Positions 16,449 through 25,223 of a stretch of DNA of 64,000 nucleotides are shown piece after piece. The notes beneath the pieces were generated by a model. It ran no database searches and was not told where the DNA came from. It saw nothing but the letters and a program-made list of their open reading frames with translations. Position 1 is the stretch's first letter; every line of letters begins with the position of its first letter. This stretch comes from Luteirhabdus salina (lineage in GTDB: Bacteria; Bacteroidota; Bacteroidia; Flavobacteriales; Flavobacteriaceae), in assembly GCA_025384855.1 (NCBI GenBank), contig JALAHT010000001.1:873064-937063 (forward strand), written 5' to 3'. A program made the translations under genes and the position numbers.

Positions 16449-18101
16449 CTAGTTTGAAACCAATAGCTTTTGAGTACCTATGCGGCTTCCTTCAGCATCT
16501 AAAAAGGTTAGCAGATAAAGTCCTGCCGAAAGATTATTCGTTTCAAAGTAAGATGTATTTCCCTGCACTACCACATCTGCTTTTAGTATTTCATTTCCTA
16601 AAAGTCCCGTCACGGTTACTTCCTTTATCCTTAACGTATCATCATAAATAAAGACTCTTCCTGAGGTAGCTACCGGATTAGGGTATACGGTAACATCTGA
16701 TGTATTATATCTCGGGGTGGACAACACCTCTTGCAATGCCTTAAAGGCATTCAACCGACCATTTCCATAATAAATATCGAAGCCTGCTGTATCCTCGGAC
16801 GGATCCCCGGTTTCATCGTCGGCTGTGTTATTGAGAGCATCACGAACTTGGGAAGGTGTTAAGGATGGATTCTGTGCCAAAAGTAACGATGCCACACCTG
16901 CAGCGTGGGGAGCAGCCTGCGAAGTTCCCCCCCAATAAACATTATAATTCGTATTGGACGTATGCGTTATACTATACGTAAAATTACCTGGAGCTATCAA
17001 ATCGATATGCGGACCATAGTTACTGCCACTAGTTGAGCTCCAAAAGAAAGGCGAAGACCGATCGCCATCCGGATCGATAGCACCTACCGCAATTGTTTCT
17101 GGATACGCAGCCGGATAAAATGGTGTATCGTTATCGAAATTCATCATACAAGCCGTTAAAACCACTCCGTTGGAAGCTGCATACTGAATTGCCTCCTGTA
17201 AGGGTGTAAACGCACCACCGCCCCATGACATATTGATGATATCAGCACCATTATCTACAGCATAATAAATAGCATCTACTGCCCAGGCACCACTCAAATA
17301 TGCGTTATCCGCATTCAGCATTTTAACGTTCATTACTTTACAATTCCAGTTGATTCCAGCGTAAGCCGTTCCATTATCGCTATTACTTGCCAGCAATCCA
17401 ATAATGTTTGTGCCATGGCCTACATCATCCGTTCCATCATTGGTACCGTATGCAAAATTCCATCCATTCACGTCATCTATATATCCATTACCATCGGTAT
17501 CGGTGCCGTCCATCACCTCATCTTCGTTTGTCCAAAGTCTTCCGGCTAGCTCGGGGTGGTCGTATTTCACGCCAGAATCCAATACGGCAATTACCAAATC
17601 GCTACTACCCGTTTCGATATCCCACGCATTTTCCATATCGATATCGACACCTTCTTCAGCATCCGAAAGCGTGAACGTACCATCATTTCGCATTCCCCAT
17701 TGCCGACCGAACAAAGCGTCGTTCGGGATTGTACTCATGGTAATTGGAACTTCAAATTTTTGTCCACCCCCCATTCCTTGAACATTGGGTTCTACATATT
17801 CAAAGCGATTCGTACTTTTCATTTTACCGATAACGGTTGAAAGATCTTGCCCTTCCTTCAAATAAAAAACATACGTGTCTTCATTCTTGCGGTTTCCTGT
17901 TATACGTATCGATTCCGTTTCCACACCCTCTAGGGCTGTACGAAATTGGTTCGTGGAGAATTTAACTTCGGGGGATAGCCCACGTTCATTAAATTCAGGC
18001 TTCAGCTTCACGAAAAAACTATTGGAAGAATAGGTGTATTCTTGTTGCGAAAGGCCTGTGACAGCAACAAATACCGTTAGAAAGAATAAAAGTGATCTCA
18101 T
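16449..18101 (-). CDS. Subtilisin-like (S8) secreted serine protease with T9SS sorting domain
   Basis: 550 residues. A signal peptide ends near residue 19 and an inhibitor-like propeptide runs to about residue 130. The S8 domain has Asp175 (VIAVLDSGVKYDHPE), His229 (DVGHGTNIIG), oxyanion Asn321 and Ser394 (WGGTSQAAPHAAGVA), so the full catalytic triad is present. The last ~80 residues (VYPNPVATSG to KLLVSN) form a T9SS type A sorting domain, so the enzyme should be exported across the outer membrane by the system to which PorZ belongs. A short Ca-binding-like DTDGNGYIDD loop lies near residue 201. Confidence 0.93.
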   Translation of the reverse strand: MRSLLFFLTVFVAVTGLSQQEYTYSSNSFFVKLKPEFNERGLSPEVKFSTNQFRTALEGVETESIRITGNRKNEDTYVFYLKEGQDLSTVIGKMKSTNRFEYVEPNVQGMGGGQKFEVPITMSTIPNDALFGRQWGMRNDGTFTLSDAEEGVDIDMENAWDIETGSSDLVIAVLDSGVKYDHPELAGRLWTNEDEVMDGTDTDGNGYIDDVNGWNFAYGTNDGTDDVGHGTNIIGLLASNSDNGTAYAGINWNCKVMNVKMLNADNAYLSGAWAVDAIYYAVDNGADIINMSWGGGAFTPLQEAIQYAASNGVVLTACMMNFDNDTPFYPAAYPETIAVGAIDPDGDRSSPFFWSSTSGSNYGPHIDLIAPGNFTYSITHTSNTNYNVYWGGTSQAAPHAAGVASLLLAQNPSLTPSQVRDALNNTADDETGDPSEDTAGFDIYYGNGRLNAFKALQEVLSTPRYNTSDVTVYPNPVATSGRVFIYDDTLRIKEVTVTGLLGNEILKADVVVQGNTSYFETNNLSAGLYLLTFLDAEGSRIGTQKLLVSN

Positions 18102-18340
18102 AAAATGATTGATTTATTAGGTTATCAATTGAATAAAAATGGTCCAAAGCATTGAAAAGCACTTTCAATGTAACTTCAAAAAGACCCTTTACTATCCATC
18201 ATCGAGATACTTTCAAAATGTCATCAATAAGAAAGGCTTCAACTAAAATTGAAGCTTTTTTATTTTAATGGTTATGGTTTTTAGCTAACAATAGTAGGGT
18301 GACTTCGAGAGCCTCAGTCACCTTCCAACTATAATTATGA
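18102..18340. other. Intergenic region with two hairpins
   Basis: No coding frame is convincing. It holds a 7-bp hairpin GCTTCAA/TTGAAGC (18236-18255) with a T tract on the plus strand and a second hairpin at 18298-18322 (listed separately). The first lacks a plus-strand gene to end; it may act weakly on rseP transcripts. Confidence 0.5.
18298..18322. repeat. REP-like hairpin downstream of rseP
   Basis: A perfect 7-bp stem GGTGACT/AGTCACC enclosing TCGAGAGCCTC, with no T tract. The interior resembles the GAGCCTGTC words in the tRNA-linked repeats, so this looks like a member of a dispersed palindromic family rather than a terminator. Confidence 0.4.
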
Positions 18341-19663
18341 TCACTCAAAAAGCCAGCGATAGATATCGTTTCCGTTGGCGAACAATACCAAGGCGATTAG
18401 CAAGAAGAAGCCGACCATTTGGGCATATTCCATAAATTTTTCACCGGGTTTACGCCCTGAAACCATTTCATACAACAAAAACATTACATGACCGCCATCC
18501 AACGCTGGAATGGGAAGGATGTTCATAAAAGCCAAAATGATAGAAATAAGCGCCGTCGTTTCCCAGAAATTCAACCAGTTCCAAGTATCGGGGAATAAAC
18601 TTCCTATTGCTCCAAAACCACCTACTTGCGTTGCGCCCTTAGTCGTAAAGACATATTTGAATTGGGCTACATAATCCTTTAATACATTATACCCGTAGGA
18701 AATTCCACCTGTAATACTTTCACCAAAAGAATAGCGCTTTTGTGTACCATCGCCCAATTCGCGTGCAAAATTGTTTACGCCGATTATACCATCCTTGTTC
18801 GGACTAACAGTTAGCGTATCCATCGTCCCGTCTCTTTCCACCACAAACGAATAGGTAGCTGTGGTATCCTGCGTTACGGTTCGTTTGAATTCATGCCAAT
18901 ATTGAATGGGTTGCCCATCGATGGAAACAATTTTATCCCCACTCCTGAAGCCTGCTTCATAGGCTGGATAGTCGGGTACAACCGTATCCATTACCGCTAC
19001 CCTAATAGGTTGAAACGGCTGAATAACATCGTTATCGAACATATAGCTTCCAATATCTTCTGGCATATCGATGGTTTCGGTAGATCCATCGCTATGGTTC
19101 ACCGTAATAGAGTTGACATCACGAAGAAATAAATGCTTGTTGATAAGCAATACGTTCGGAAATTCTTCACCATTTACGGCCGCTATCTGGTCGCCATCAC
19201 GAAAGCCATATTCCTGAAATTCCTCTGCAACGGCAAACCCATTTGGCAAGTCTTCACTCGAAAAAACCGTATTTCCGTTATAGTAGAAAATTCCGATGTA
19301 GATAATAATCCCAACAATAATATTCACAGTAACCCCACCGACCATGATAATTAACCGTTGCCAAGCTGGTTTGCTTCTAAATTCCCAAGGTTGCGGTGGT
19401 TTTGCCATCTGTTCCTTGTCCATGCTCTCATCGATCATGCCGGCAATCTTCACATAGCCGCCCAACGGCAACCAGCCAATTCCGTAGACGGTTTCCCCTA
19501 TCTTCTTTTTGAAGAGGGCAAATTTCACATCAAAAAACAAAAAGAATTTTTCGACCCGCGTCTTGAATAATTTCGCAGGGATAAAATGCCCTAACTCGTG
19601 CAGTACGATCAGTAGGGACAAACTCAATAAAAGCTGTATGGCCTTAACGGCGAATGGACTCAT
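18341..19663 (-). CDS. rseP: RIP metalloprotease RseP (site-2 protease)
   Basis: 440 residues. The first transmembrane helix carries HELGH (His22, Glu23, His26), the middle has two PDZ-like regions (including SGDKIVSIDGQPI), and the C-terminal membrane part carries the third zinc ligand in PALDGGHVMF. It cleaves transmembrane anti-sigma factors and signal-peptide remnants inside the membrane. The start at 19663 (MSPFAVKAIQ) fits the family; a longer frame to 19894 crosses the promoter core at 19686-19693 and the divergent SCO promoter. Confidence 0.93.
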   Translation of the reverse strand: MSPFAVKAIQLLLSLSLLIVLHELGHFIPAKLFKTRVEKFFLFFDVKFALFKKKIGETVYGIGWLPLGGYVKIAGMIDESMDKEQMAKPPQPWEFRSKPAWQRLIIMVGGVTVNIIVGIIIYIGIFYYNGNTVFSSEDLPNGFAVAEEFQEYGFRDGDQIAAVNGEEFPNVLLINKHLFLRDVNSITVNHSDGSTETIDMPEDIGSYMFDNDVIQPFQPIRVAVMDTVVPDYPAYEAGFRSGDKIVSIDGQPIQYWHEFKRTVTQDTTATYSFVVERDGTMDTLTVSPNKDGIIGVNNFARELGDGTQKRYSFGESITGGISYGYNVLKDYVAQFKYVFTTKGATQVGGFGAIGSLFPDTWNWLNFWETTALISIILAFMNILPIPALDGGHVMFLLYEMVSGRKPGEKFMEYAQMVGFFLLIALVLFANGNDIYRWLFE

Positions 19664-19685
19664 AGTATATTCTGAAATTGAGGCA

Positions 19686-19693
19686 CAAAAGTA
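19686..19693 (-). promoter_or_regulatory. Promoter core TACTTTTG for rseP
   Basis: An exact TAnnTTTG match on the minus strand, 22 bases upstream of the rseP ATG; it excludes the longer upstream frame. Confidence 0.55.
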
Positions 19694-19788
19694 ACCTATT
19701 CCTACCTCTAAAAAAAATAGCTGTATAGGGACGGCTCTTAATCGATTTGTTTTAACACCGAAGGCTTCCAATTTGGACTGGAACATGC

Positions 19789-19796
19789 TATTTTTG
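19789..19796 (+). promoter_or_regulatory. Promoter core TATTTTTG for the SCO gene
   Basis: An exact TAnnTTTG match, 14 bases upstream of the SCO ATG. Confidence 0.5.
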
Positions 19797-19810
19797 TAGT
19801 AAAAAGAGAG

Positions 19811-20497
19811 ATGCTTCGATTTTTTGCCAAATATAAATTCTTTGGCGTCGTATTGCTGGTACTTTCCGCCATTATCGTTACCATCATTTATCAAATCTAC
19901 GATACTGATAGTACGTTTTTCAGTCCACAGAAAAAGCTACCCATTTTCCAACCTTCAGAGGTAAATTATGAATTGGTCGATACCACCGTTCAACATGTTA
20001 AAAAATACCACACCATATCCGATTTTTCCTTGGTGAACCAAAATGGTGATACGATTACGGAAAAGGATTACGAGGGGAAAATTTATGTCGCCGATTTCTT
20101 CTTCACCACTTGTCAGACCATCTGCCCCGTTATGACCGACCATATGTCGAAACTACAGGTGAAGCTTGAAGATGATGAGGACGTTTTATTGCTTTCCCAT
20201 AGCGTAACGCCCGAAATAGATACCGTGGCACAGTTGAAGCGCTACGCTGTTGAGAAAGGTGTAAATGCTGCAAAATGGAATTTGGTCACAGGCGATAAAA
20301 AACAGATCTACGATCTAGCCCGAAAGTCGTATCTGGCTGCCAAGGATGTTCCCTACAACAAATACGATTTGGTGCATACCGAGAACTTCGTGTTAGTCGA
20401 TAAAAAGAAACGAATTCGCGGGTTTTATGACGGTACCGATCCTGAGTCGATTGAACAGATTCTTCGCGATATTAAAACATTGAAAGCTTCCGAATAA
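19811..20497 (+). CDS. SCO1/SenC-family copper/thiol protein
   Basis: 228 residues. An N-terminal membrane anchor (about residues 10-27) precedes a thioredoxin-fold domain with the copper-binding pair Cys101 and Cys105 (TTCQTICPVM) and the third ligand His189 (DLVHTENFVLVD). SCO proteins deliver copper to cytochrome c oxidase subunit II or act as thiol reductases on the outer face of the inner membrane. No oxidase gene is nearby in the window. Confidence 0.9.
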   Translation: MLRFFAKYKFFGVVLLVLSAIIVTIIYQIYDTDSTFFSPQKKLPIFQPSEVNYELVDTTVQHVKKYHTISDFSLVNQNGDTITEKDYEGKIYVADFFFTTCQTICPVMTDHMSKLQVKLEDDEDVLLLSHSVTPEIDTVAQLKRYAVEKGVNAAKWNLVTGDKKQIYDLARKSYLAAKDVPYNKYDLVHTENFVLVDKKKRIRGFYDGTDPESIEQILRDIKTLKASE

Positions 20498-20572
20498 GGT
20501 GATAATAATCAGCTTGCTGTGTTAAAACTATTGGCAAGTGCCGATTTCCTTTCCTAGCTGCGCAATTTCCCT

Positions 20573-20580
20573 TACATTTG
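20573..20580 (+). promoter_or_regulatory. Promoter core TACATTTG for the feo operon
   Basis: An exact TAnnTTTG match, 30 bases upstream of the feoA ATG. Just downstream, 20586-20602 begins TTTA and ends TAAA around an AT-rich centre; symmetry is too poor to call an operator. Confidence 0.5.
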
Positions 20581-20610
20581 CATTGTTTAAAATCAATCTA
20601 AATAAACACA

Positions 20611-20835
20611 ATGCCTACCATAGCAACTCTTAAAAAAGGTCAACGTGCCGTTATCAAGGAATTTTCGGTGGAAGTCGTTCCCCTGAAGCTTCTCGAGATG
20701 GGCTGTTTGCCCGGAAATGAAGTGGCGTTGGTGCAGACCGCTCCCTTTCAGGATCCGTTGTACATCAATATTAATGGTAGTCACTTGGCCATTCGCAAGG
20801 AAACTGCGGCCAATATCGAAATAGAACTTCTCTAA
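20611..20835 (+). CDS. feoA: Ferrous iron transport protein A
   Basis: 74 residues forming one SH3-like FeoA domain, with KLLEMGCLPGNEVALVQTAPFQDPLYININGSHLAIR split across the typical beta strands. FeoA is a small cytoplasmic protein that supports FeoB-driven Fe(II) uptake. The stop is immediately followed by the feoB ATG at 20836, so the genes are cotranscribed. Confidence 0.92.
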   Translation: MPTIATLKKGQRAVIKEFSVEVVPLKLLEMGCLPGNEVALVQTAPFQDPLYININGSHLAIRKETAANIEIELL

Positions 20836-22935
20836 ATGGCCCGACAGATTAACGTAGCCCTTATTGGAAATCCCAATACCGGTAAAACCTCAGTATTTAA
20901 CCGTCTGACTGGTTTGAACCAAAAGGTTGGAAATTATCCTGGGATTACAGTTGAAAAGAAACAAGGCGTTTGCAAACTGGATCGTGGCCTAAAAGCCCAT
21001 ATTATCGACCTTCCTGGAACCTATAGCTTAAATGCTTCTTCGGTAGATGAAAATGTGGTCATCGAATTGCTACTGAACAAAAACGATAAGGATTATCCCG
21101 ATGTAGCAGTGGTAGTAGCCGATGTCGAAAACTTAAAGCGAAATCTACTCCTTTTCACCCAAATAAAAGACTTAGGGATCCCTACGGTTCTAGCGATCAA
21201 TATGGCCGATAGAATGAAGCGAAAGGCAATATCATTGGATATTGAAGCCCTCGAAAAACAATTGGAGACCAAAATCGCGCTGGTCAGTTCTAGAAAAAAT
21301 GAAGGTTTCGGCTATTTGAAAGAGTTGATTACCGATTATAACTTACTTTCCACCAAGCCGTGTTTGAATGCTTCCTCCATTGCTCCAGAATACTTCGACC
21401 GACTGCGAACTGCTTTTCCAAAGCAGGACCTTTATAAACTATGGTTGGTGATTACCCAAGATGTCAATTTTGGGAAATTGGATCGGAATGAATTGAAGGG
21501 CGTGGCCAGTTTTCAGACCGAGAGCGAAAGTAATCTAAAACGGCTTCAACAGAAGGAAACAATTGCGCGCTACCAATTCATCAATAACATATTGAAGGAG
21601 ACCCTTACCATAGATACGGCTAATGCGAAGGACTTCCAGAGCCGGTTAGACCGTATCCTAATGCATAAGGTTTGGGGGTATGTGATTTTCTTTGGAATTC
21701 TATTGCTCATTTTTCAGGCCATCTTCGATTGGAGTAGCTATCCGATGGACTTTATAGACAGCACCTTTGCTTCTTTAAGTGAATGGACCAAAAATGTGAT
21801 GCCTCCGGGCGACTTCACCAATTTGATCGCTGAAGGAATCATTCCAGGATTGGGTGGAATTGTCATTTTCATTCCCCAGATCGCCTTTCTGTTTCTCTTC
21901 ATTTCAATATTGGAAGAAAGCGGTTATATGAGTCGTGTGGTGTTTTTAATGGATCGCGTCATGCGACGCTTTGGATTAAGTGGAAAAAGCGTCGTGCCCT
22001 TGGTTTCTGGAACGGCCTGTGCTATTCCTGCTATCATGGCGACACGAAATATCGAAAGCTGGAAAGAACGGCTTATCACGATTTTGGTCACTCCCTTTAC
22101 CACCTGTTCGGCCCGACTACCAGTGTACCTAATTATCATCGCGCTGGTGATTCCCGAACGAGAAATTTTAGGAATTTTCAGCCTCCAGGGACTTACCCTA
22201 ATGTTTATGTATATGCTGGGCTTCGCTGCTGCCATTGGTTCTGCTTGGCTCTTGGATAAGTATATGAAGATAAGGAGCAAGACGTTTTTCGTCATTGAAA
22301 TGCCACATTATAAGGTTCCGCTTTTCAAAAATGTGCTGATTACGGTAGTAGAGAAGACGAAATCGTTTGTGGTCGGTGCCGGAAAGATAATTTTAGCGAT
22401 TTCCATTATTCTGTGGGTGTTGGCATCGTATGGGCCAGGCGATTTCAACAATGCCGAGGAAATCGTTCGAGCAGAGACAGCTGGCGAAACCCTTACCGAA
22501 GCAGAGTTCGAGAACAAAGTGGCTTCCTTCAAACTAGAAAATTCGTATATAGGATATATGGGAAAAGCGATCGAACCAGCAGTTCGTCCGTTGGGCTACG
22601 ATTGGAAAATAGGAATCGCTATTGTAAGCTCTTTTGCCGCGCGCGAAGTTTTTGTCGGAACGTTAGCTACGATATACAGCGTGGGTAGTGAAGAGGAAGA
22701 AACCATTAAAAATAGAATGGCCGCCGAAACCAATCCGGTTTTAGGCACGCCCTTATTTAACTTTGCCAGCGGTGTATCGTTATTATTGTTTTATGCGTTT
22801 GCCATGCAATGTATGAGTACATTGGCCATCGTGAAAAAGGAAACCAATAGTTGGAAATGGCCTATGTGGCAATTGTTTGTGATGAGCGGAATTGCATATG
22901 TAGTAGCCTTGGCAGCCTACCAATTCCTAAAATGA
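20836..22935 (+). CDS. feoB: Ferrous iron transporter FeoB
   Basis: 699 residues. The N-terminal GTPase domain has G1 GNPNTGKTS (11-19), switch II DLPGTYSL (58-65) and G4 NMAD near residue 127. The membrane part has two Gate motifs, with GTACAIPAIMATR and SSFAAREVFVGT carrying the conserved Cys/Glu-type pore residues. FeoB imports Fe(II) across the inner membrane. Length is normal for the Bacteroidota form without fused FeoA. The next two genes are codirectional and probably in the same operon. Confidence 0.96.
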   Translation: MARQINVALIGNPNTGKTSVFNRLTGLNQKVGNYPGITVEKKQGVCKLDRGLKAHIIDLPGTYSLNASSVDENVVIELLLNKNDKDYPDVAVVVADVENLKRNLLLFTQIKDLGIPTVLAINMADRMKRKAISLDIEALEKQLETKIALVSSRKNEGFGYLKELITDYNLLSTKPCLNASSIAPEYFDRLRTAFPKQDLYKLWLVITQDVNFGKLDRNELKGVASFQTESESNLKRLQQKETIARYQFINNILKETLTIDTANAKDFQSRLDRILMHKVWGYVIFFGILLLIFQAIFDWSSYPMDFIDSTFASLSEWTKNVMPPGDFTNLIAEGIIPGLGGIVIFIPQIAFLFLFISILEESGYMSRVVFLMDRVMRRFGLSGKSVVPLVSGTACAIPAIMATRNIESWKERLITILVTPFTTCSARLPVYLIIIALVIPEREILGIFSLQGLTLMFMYMLGFAAAIGSAWLLDKYMKIRSKTFFVIEMPHYKVPLFKNVLITVVEKTKSFVVGAGKIILAISIILWVLASYGPGDFNNAEEIVRAETAGETLTEAEFENKVASFKLENSYIGYMGKAIEPAVRPLGYDWKIGIAIVSSFAAREVFVGTLATIYSVGSEEEETIKNRMAAETNPVLGTPLFNFASGVSLLLFYAFAMQCMSTLAIVKKETNSWKWPMWQLFVMSGIAYVVALAAYQFLK

Positions 22936-22954
22936 TTTAGTATCTTTAAGTAAG

Positions 22955-23407
22955 ATGAAAAAATTGTCAATCATATTGTTAAGCAGCCTGTTTTTAGTTC
23001 TTACAAATTGTAAGGAAGATGAGGAATGCACCGACATAGAACTTGCATTTACATCTTTGGAAGCAGCGTATGGCTGTACAAATACACCCTTTCAAATGAA
23101 CATCGATTTAAAAGAGGATTTCACGATCATTTCGACCCAAGAAACGTTTGATACGTTGATCACGGGAAGTTGCACTCCGGAAATCGATTTTGATACGTAC
23201 GACCTAATTATTGGGAAAAAAACGTTGCCCAATGGAGTTGCTGGAATAGCGTATGATGTCGTTCAAGATTGCACGGATGAAAGTATCGCGCTAACGGTGA
23301 TCGTCACTACAGATGACACCGAAATAGCTCCAAATATTACGTACCATGTATTGGTAAACAAACTTGAATTTGATGAGACTGTAAATGTTGAAGTAACCGT
23401 AAATTAA
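22955..23407 (+). CDS. Uncharacterised Cys-containing lipoprotein in the feo operon
   Basis: 150 residues. MKKLSIILLSSLFLVLTNCKED gives a lipobox at Cys19. The mature part has four further Cys (ECTD, YGCTN, GSCTP, DCTD), all likely periplasmic. The block DLIIGKKTLPNG...YHVLVNKL resembles the protease-complex subunit PrcB domain, but only loosely. It lies 20 bases after feoB and 6 bases before the small Cys-tail gene, so iron-linked expression is likely; the role is unknown. Confidence 0.65.
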   Translation: MKKLSIILLSSLFLVLTNCKEDEECTDIELAFTSLEAAYGCTNTPFQMNIDLKEDFTIISTQETFDTLITGSCTPEIDFDTYDLIIGKKTLPNGVAGIAYDVVQDCTDESIALTVIVTTDDTEIAPNITYHVLVNKLEFDETVNVEVTVN

Positions 23408-23412
23408 GAAGT

Positions 23413-23574
23413 ATGCAAACGATTTTAGTGTTTATAACCTTTGCTTTGGCTGTTGGATTTCTGTTGAAGAAATTCATCTACGATCCTATTGTAGATAGTC
23501 GCAAAACCACCCCTATCGGAACTTTGGATGGCGGTAAAACCAAATGTGGAAAAAGTGATTGTGGTTGTCACTAA
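23413..23574 (+). CDS. FeoB-associated Cys-rich membrane protein (53 aa)
   Basis: The frame MQTILVFITFALAVGFLLKK gives one transmembrane helix, followed by a short linker and a tail KCGKSDCGCH with three Cys and a His. This is the layout of the FeoB-associated Cys-rich (FeoC-like or virus attachment p12 family) proteins that often close feo operons in Bacteroidota. The tail could bind iron on the cytoplasmic side. The stop shares the four bases CTAA with the convergent gene. Confidence 0.8.
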   Translation: MQTILVFITFALAVGFLLKKFIYDPIVDSRKTTPIGTLDGGKTKCGKSDCGCH

Positions 23575-23993
23575 CCAATGCTTTCAATGTATACATAGAG
23601 CGTATAAGTAGTATCTTCTTTCGAAACCCCCATCACAGGATACGGATCGATTTTTATCGCTTTCAAAACGCTTTTTCCTTTTGAATATAGTTTGTGATTT
23701 CGTTCCTCCCCTGACTTCGTTTTTCCAAAAATAACGACTTGTTCAATTGCTTCTTCACCTTCTTCCTCTATCGAAACCAAGGCTCGAACGCGACCTTCCC
23801 ATACACAAGTTGAATTTTCAGGACATCGGGAATCCTCCAATACTTCCTGAAATGAAATCGTAACCCCGTCAAAAGCGACTACTTCACCCAATGGAATTTT
23901 TACAGCAATTTTAGGAGGAGTAATCGGTTGTTCTTCTTGTGAAAAACCAACGAATGGTAAGAGTAGAGCGAAGACGAAAAGAATAGCTTTCAT
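23571..23993 (-). CDS. Uncharacterised exported protein with Cys pair
   Basis: 140 residues with a signal peptide ending near GFSQ. The mature domain has DSRCPENSTCVWEGRVRALV, a Cys pair followed by a Trp-Gly, a motif I have seen in many short flavobacterial secreted proteins without known function. The protein is predicted to be all beta and periplasmic. It is convergent with the feo operon. Confidence 0.65.
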   Translation of the reverse strand: MKAILFVFALLLPFVGFSQEEQPITPPKIAVKIPLGEVVAFDGVTISFQEVLEDSRCPENSTCVWEGRVRALVSIEEEGEEAIEQVVIFGKTKSGEERNHKLYSKGKSVLKAIKIDPYPVMGVSKEDTTYTLYVYIESIG

Positions 23994-24062
23994 AATTCAA
24001 TTTTAAATATACTTAGGAAAATATAGTGCCAAAATACGAATAGATGATGGCTTTTGCTGAAA

Positions 24063-25223
24063 TCATCCTCGAAATAGGAAAAAATCGTCTTTCATGTGTT
24101 CAATCTTTTCATCGCGATTTGTAATGATATATTCCAGTGCCAGCTCTGTAAACTCCAGTCCTTTTTCCGTTAGGGAAACCACTCCGTTTTCTACGGTAAT
24201 CATATTGTTCCGCTCTGCTAAATCGACCACCGTTTTACTGCGTACCCGTTGCCAATTGATATGTTCCTGCAGGTGATTAATATGACGTTCTTCCTTTTCC
24301 TGATGATTGTTTAGGTGAAGCAAAAACGTTATTAATGAAACCTCCGTCCGTTGTTGACGTTGCCGATACAATACTGAAATCAATCCCTTGCGTGGCGCAA
24401 AGAGGTAGGTCAATAGAAATATGATACCCAACACCGTCGTCATAGAACCCGAAATAGAAGCATCTAACAAATGTGCGAACCAATAACCCAAAATTGCTGC
24501 CACTACTCCGAAGAGCACTGAAAGCCCCAACATTTTTTTCAAATCTTCTGTCAATAAATAAGCTGTTGCCGCAGGTGCAATCATTAGCGCGACGACCAAA
24601 ATGGCCCCAACTGCATCGAAAGCTCCAACGATAGTTATCGATGAAACCGACATCAAACCGTAATGCATAATGATAGGTGAAATACCTAATGCTGAAGACA
24701 ATCCCGCATCAAAAGTACTTACCTTCAGTTCTTTGAAGAATAGAAACAATAAGATCAGGCTAATAAGCAGAACGACCCCCATCACCCAAAGCGATTTCGG
24801 ACCAAAATCGATACCGTCAATCAGTAATCGATCAAAAGGTGCAAAGGCCAATTCACCCAGCAAAACCGCATCCACATCCAAATGAACATCATTGGCGTTC
24901 TTCGCAATTAAGATCACTCCAACACTGAATAAGGCTGGAAATACCAACCCGATGGCCGTATCCTCCTTGACCAAGCCTGTACTTTGGATGGCTTCCACTA
25001 ACACAACTGTCAAGATTCCCGTAATTGCTGCCAGTATGATTAATAAAGGTGAATTTAGATCGTGCGTAATGAAAAAACCGATAACGATTCCTGGCAAAAT
25101 CGAGTGACTGATAGCATCGCTGATCAAGGCCATTTTCCGAAGCACCAAAAACACGCCTGGAATAGCACAAGCAATAGCGACCACGGCGGCGATGAGTTGT
25201 ATTTCAATCTGTGGCTCAGTCAT
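24063..25223 (-). CDS. Mn/Zn/Fe ABC transporter permease with C-terminal winged-helix tail (second permease)
   Basis: 386 residues. The first ~285 are an ABC-3 family permease with about eight helices and the conserved block RKMALISDAISHSILPGIVIGF. The last ~85 are soluble and resemble the DNA-binding part of DtxR/MntR (LQEHINWQRVRSKTVVDLAE; GVVSLTEKGLEFTE). Permeases with such tails are known in Bacteroidota; whether the tail binds DNA is unknown. The ATG at 25223 overlaps the stop of the other permease by eight bases. Confidence 0.88.
   Translation of the reverse strand: MTEPQIEIQLIAAVVAIACAIPGVFLVLRKMALISDAISHSILPGIVIGFFITHDLNSPLLIILAAITGILTVVLVEAIQSTGLVKEDTAIGLVFPALFSVGVILIAKNANDVHLDVDAVLLGELAFAPFDRLLIDGIDFGPKSLWVMGVVLLISLILLFLFFKELKVSTFDAGLSSALGISPIIMHYGLMSVSSITIVGAFDAVGAILVVALMIAPAATAYLLTEDLKKMLGLSVLFGVVAAILGYWFAHLLDASISGSMTTVLGIIFLLTYLFAPRKGLISVLYRQRQQRTEVSLITFLLHLNNHQEKEERHINHLQEHINWQRVRSKTVVDLAERNNMITVENGVVSLTEKGLEFTELALEYIITNRDEKIEHMKDDFFLFRG

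Noticed and set aside
19664-19894. N-terminal extension of rseP
   Set aside because: It crosses the rseP promoter core and the divergent SCO promoter and gene start; family proteins start at the first helix.
20586-20602. Fur or DtxR box before feoA
   Set aside because: Only the TTTA/TAAA ends are symmetric; inner positions mismatch, so it is not distinguishable from AT-rich background.
23571-23574. Frameshift or assembly error at the feo end
   Set aside because: Both proteins end naturally; a four-base stop overlap of convergent genes also occurs at two other places in the window.
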